From positions 1 to 7,932 of the forward strand of contig JAEXNS010000116.1 in assembly GCA_023439605.1 (NCBI GenBank): a stretch of 7,932 nucleotides of DNA, written 5' to 3'. A model generated the notes under the pieces. The model saw only the letters and a list, made by a program, of their open reading frames with translations. It was not told the origin of the DNA and did not search any database. This document shows positions 6,444 through 7,932 of the stretch, in pieces (the stretch's first letter is position 1; each line of letters starts with the position of its first letter). The position numbers and the translations under genes were made by a program. This DNA is from Bacillota bacterium (GTDB lineage Bacteria > Bacillota > Clostridia > Oscillospirales > Ruminococcaceae).

Positions 6444-6587
6444 GTAGCATATTTCACTTTGTATACTATAATAATTATTTAAATTTTATTATCATTTTTA
6501 TAGTTAATATCTATATATTTAATTAATTATGATTTTTTTTAAAATTACAAAATATTTTGTTCTTCTTCATTTATTTCTTCCTTCCAT

Positions 6588-6618
6588 AAAAAATATAGAG
6601 GCTTTCGCCTCTATATTT
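6588..6618 (-). terminator. Intrinsic terminator of the dockerin-CAP gene
   Basis: A perfect 12-bp stem pairs 6607-6618 with 6591-6602. On the minus strand the loop is GAAA closed by GGC/GCC, a stable GNRA tetraloop, and it is followed by six T. It lies about 50 bases after the stop codon of the leftward gene. Confidence 0.9.
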
Positions 6619-6667
6619 AATTATAACATATTTTTCAAGTTAAATCAATATGTTTTTCTATTTGGCA

Positions 6668-7462
6668 TTAATTAAAACATATCGACCATGTTTGACCTTT
6701 AGAATTAAATCCAATACCTACTTCCTTATAATTTACATTTAATATATACTTTGTTCGGAAAGTATCAAGCATAACAAAACTATTGACTGCATCTATGTAA
6801 TTAGAAAGACCTTTATTCCATAGTTGAGCTGGCTTAGATTTTGTAATCCCATATTCTTGATAAAGAGTTAAAAAAGAACTTCCATCTGGTCTTGATGCCC
6901 CATATGATTCGTTTAATTCAATTGCTCTTTGATTTGCAACAGCACATAATAAAGAGTTTAATTTTACTTCCTCTACATTATTTATTCTTCTTTGTTCATT
7001 TATCATACTCACCGCACCTTGAATATCCTGAGAGCTTAATCCCCATGAAGCAGTATCTATGGGTGTTGTTTGCACCGTTGTAGTCACAGGCGGTGCTGTT
7101 GTAACAACTGTAGTTGTAGTTTGCGGTTTTGTGGTAGTTGTAACCTGAGTAGTCGTTGTTATTTTTGTAGTTATAGGTGTTGTGGTTAATGGTGCTGTTA
7201 CTTTTGTTGTAGTAGTTGTAGTTATATTATTTTTTATTAATTCATATTTTTTTTGTCTGCATAAATCCAAAACGTTTATAGTTCCATTGGTATTTAAATC
7301 ATATTTATAATTATAATCATAGCCTTTTGTTAAAACAAACTTTTGAAAGTCCTTACAACTATTTTGACTGGATAATTCAGTATTTGCATTTAAAGTTAAT
7401 GCAGAAATAAAAGTTGATAAAATAACAGATGTAGATAAAATAGTGATTATTTTCTTCTTCAT
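6668..7462 (-). CDS. Secreted protein: dockerin-like module, Thr-rich linker, CAP (SCP/PR-1) domain
   Basis: The 264 residues divide into four parts. There is a signal peptide (MKKK plus a hydrophobic core, cleavage perhaps after Ala26). A dockerin-like segment spans about 36-78, with one Ca-loop pattern (Asp55, Asn57, Asn59, Asp66) followed by LDLCRQKKYEL. A low-complexity linker (81-136) is dominated by Thr with Pro, Val and Lys. The C-terminal CAP domain (about 143-264) shows INEQRR, ANQRAIELNE, SRPDGSS and a closing NVNYKEVGIGF...WSICFN. Only one clear calcium loop is present, whereas type I dockerins have two, so cohesin binding is uncertain. The residues expected at the CAP His/Glu metal cavity appear changed: Ala189 where HxRPDG has His, Phe235 where HRxNIL has His, and Gln213 where the ENxxxG motif has Glu. 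The role is unknown; a binding rather than metal-dependent role is inference. The start is fixed by GGAGGGG (7476-7470) seven bases before ATG. It has its own promoter and terminator. Confidence 0.82.
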   Translation of the reverse strand: MKKKIITILSTSVILSTFISALTLNANTELSSQNSCKDFQKFVLTKGYDYNYKYDLNTNGTINVLDLCRQKKYELIKNNITTTTTTKVTAPLTTTPITTKITTTTQVTTTTKPQTTTTVVTTAPPVTTTVQTTPIDTASWGLSSQDIQGAVSMINEQRRINNVEEVKLNSLLCAVANQRAIELNESYGASRPDGSSFLTLYQEYGITKSKPAQLWNKGLSNYIDAVNSFVMLDTFRTKYILNVNYKEVGIGFNSKGQTWSICFN

Positions 7463-7495
7463 AAAAATGCCCCTCCATATTTAATACTATTATAT

Positions 7496-7524
7496 ATTAT
7501 ACACAAAAACCTCTACAAAGTCAA
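7496..7524 (-). promoter_or_regulatory. Sigma-A promoter of the dockerin-CAP gene
   Basis: On the minus strand, TTGACT (7524-7519), a 17-base spacer and TATAAT (7501-7496). The expected start near 7489 gives a leader of about 27 bases that includes the GGAGGGG ribosome binding site at 7476-7470. Confidence 0.88.
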
Positions 7525-7577
7525 TGTTTTCAATAACTTTTAAACCTCAATTTAGTTTTTTTTATACTTATTGCTAA

Positions 7578-7623
7578 GATTAAAATAAAACCATGTGCTC
7601 ACGCACATGGTTTTATTTTAATC
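7578..7623 (-). terminator. Hairpin terminator overlapping the end of pilT
   Basis: A perfect 21-bp inverted repeat, 7578-7598 with 7603-7623, has loop GTGA (GNRA type) on the minus strand. The GC core CCATGTGC/GCACATGG is followed by TTTTATTTT inside the outer arm. The pilT stop codon (7620-7618) lies within the upstream arm. The symmetric A/T arms could also stop rightward transcription. Confidence 0.88.
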
Positions 7624-7932
7624 ATTTGAATTATAATATCTGTAAAATTCAAGTTTATCATGACAACGATCTAAGGCTTCTGATTCTGCAATAATACCCA
7701 TTCTAACCATTCTAGCTAATTCTTGATCCAAGCAAACCATTCCAAACTGTCTACCTGTTTGAATAGCAGATTGAATTAAATGAACTTTATTGTCACGTAT
7801 CATAGCCGAACACGCATCCGTAACGTTTAGAACTTCGAGTGCCGCTATACGTCCTGTACCATCTGCCTTTGGAATAAGAGTTTGAGAGATGATACCTACC
7901 AAAACGTTTGCTAACTGTGTTCTTATTTGTAC
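7618..7932 (-). CDS. pilT: Type IV pilus twitching motility ATPase PilT, C-terminal part (5' end outside window)
   Basis: PilT is a hexameric cytoplasmic ATPase that drives retraction of type IV pili. The frame is open to the window edge, so 104 C-terminal residues are visible; Walker A/B and the N-terminal PAS-like domain lie outside. Recognisable are RTQLANVLVGIISQTLIPK (family pattern RxQLAxxLxGVxSQxLxP), GRIAALEVL, and the PilT-type ACSAMIRDNKVHLIQSAIQTGRQFGM, equivalent to the AIRNLIREGK...IQTG region that distinguishes PilT from the extension ATPase PilB. The protein ends normally about 55 residues later in ...YNSND. An internal TTG at 7902 is not a real start, since homology runs through it. 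The terminator at 7578-7623 overlaps its stop, so it is the last gene of its transcript. No other pilus genes are in view. Confidence 0.9.
   Translation of the reverse strand, partial: VQIRTQLANVLVGIISQTLIPKADGTGRIAALEVLNVTDACSAMIRDNKVHLIQSAIQTGRQFGMVCLDQELARMVRMGIIAESEALDRCHDKLEFYRYYNSND

Larger units (their letters stand above)
6223..6667. other. Intergenic region after prfC without a convincing protein gene
   Basis: This 445-base, very AT-rich gap lies between convergent prfC and the dockerin-CAP gene. It holds the bidirectional terminator 6235-6290, a candidate small RNA read leftward from the promoter 6415-6443, and the minus-strand terminator 6588-6618. The stretch 6444-6587 shows only A/T runs and one 15-codon minus-strand frame (6523-6570), preceded by GGAAGGA. 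That frame is too short to call. A 12-codon leftward frame starting with ATG at 6399-6401 is likewise not called. Confidence 0.6.

Noticed and set aside
6523..6570. Minus-strand 15-codon frame (MKKNKIFCNFKKNHN) with GGAAGGA upstream
   Set aside because: It lies directly after the terminator of the dockerin-CAP gene without its own promoter, and Lys/Asn-rich short frames are expected by chance in such AT-rich DNA.
6892..7083. Plus-strand 63-codon frame inside the dockerin-CAP gene, and the frame 5678-5863 inside prfC
   Set aside because: Both are overlapping shadows of well-supported genes without start signals.

Overview
The window is AT-rich DNA from a Gram-positive anaerobe of the class Clostridia, most likely a gut relative of Ruminococcus/Oscillospirales. 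The evidence is an iscS-iscU pair of clostridial type, a secreted protein joining a dockerin-like module to a CAP domain through a threonine-rich linker, a Cna-B/thioester surface adhesin with a wall-sorting tail, strong AAGGAG/GGAGG ribosome binding sites and TTGACT/TATAAT promoters. The taxonomic placement is inference.

Layout. At 1-57 lies one copy of a GC-richer two-hairpin repeat. It is followed by iscS (145-1329, cysteine desulfurase) and iscU (1345-1773, Fe-S scaffold), an operon closed by a terminator at 1781-1810. The next gap holds a chain of hairpins (1831-1959), then the second, inverted copy of the repeat (1977-2027), then an extended -10 promoter. That promoter drives a cell-surface gene split by one in-frame TAA. 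The first part (2170-2835) has a signal peptide and a thioester (TED-like) domain. The second part (2836/2848-4527) is a four-domain Cna-B stalk with a sortase-type tail, SPKTSD.

A second extended -10 promoter overlaps a long palindrome and precedes prfC (4624-6222, release factor 3), which ends in a 26-bp perfect hairpin terminator. The 445-base gap after prfC has no convincing protein gene. On the minus strand it carries a consensus promoter (6415-6443) whose transcript would run about 170 nt into that same hairpin and expose a CCCCUCC motif: a candidate small RNA. On the minus strand follow the dockerin-CAP protein (6668-7462), with its own promoter and terminator, and the C-terminal part of pilT (7618-7932, cut by the window edge).

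How the genes fit. IscS supplies sulfur to IscU for Fe-S cluster assembly. RF3 recycles RF1/RF2 during translation termination. The adhesin, the dockerin-CAP protein and PilT (pilus retraction) are all surface or exported functions, but each has separate transcription signals and nothing shows that they form one pathway. The observations most worth following are the stop codon inside the adhesin, the candidate small RNA with an anti-Shine-Dalgarno motif, and the inverted repeats that bracket the Fe-S operon.
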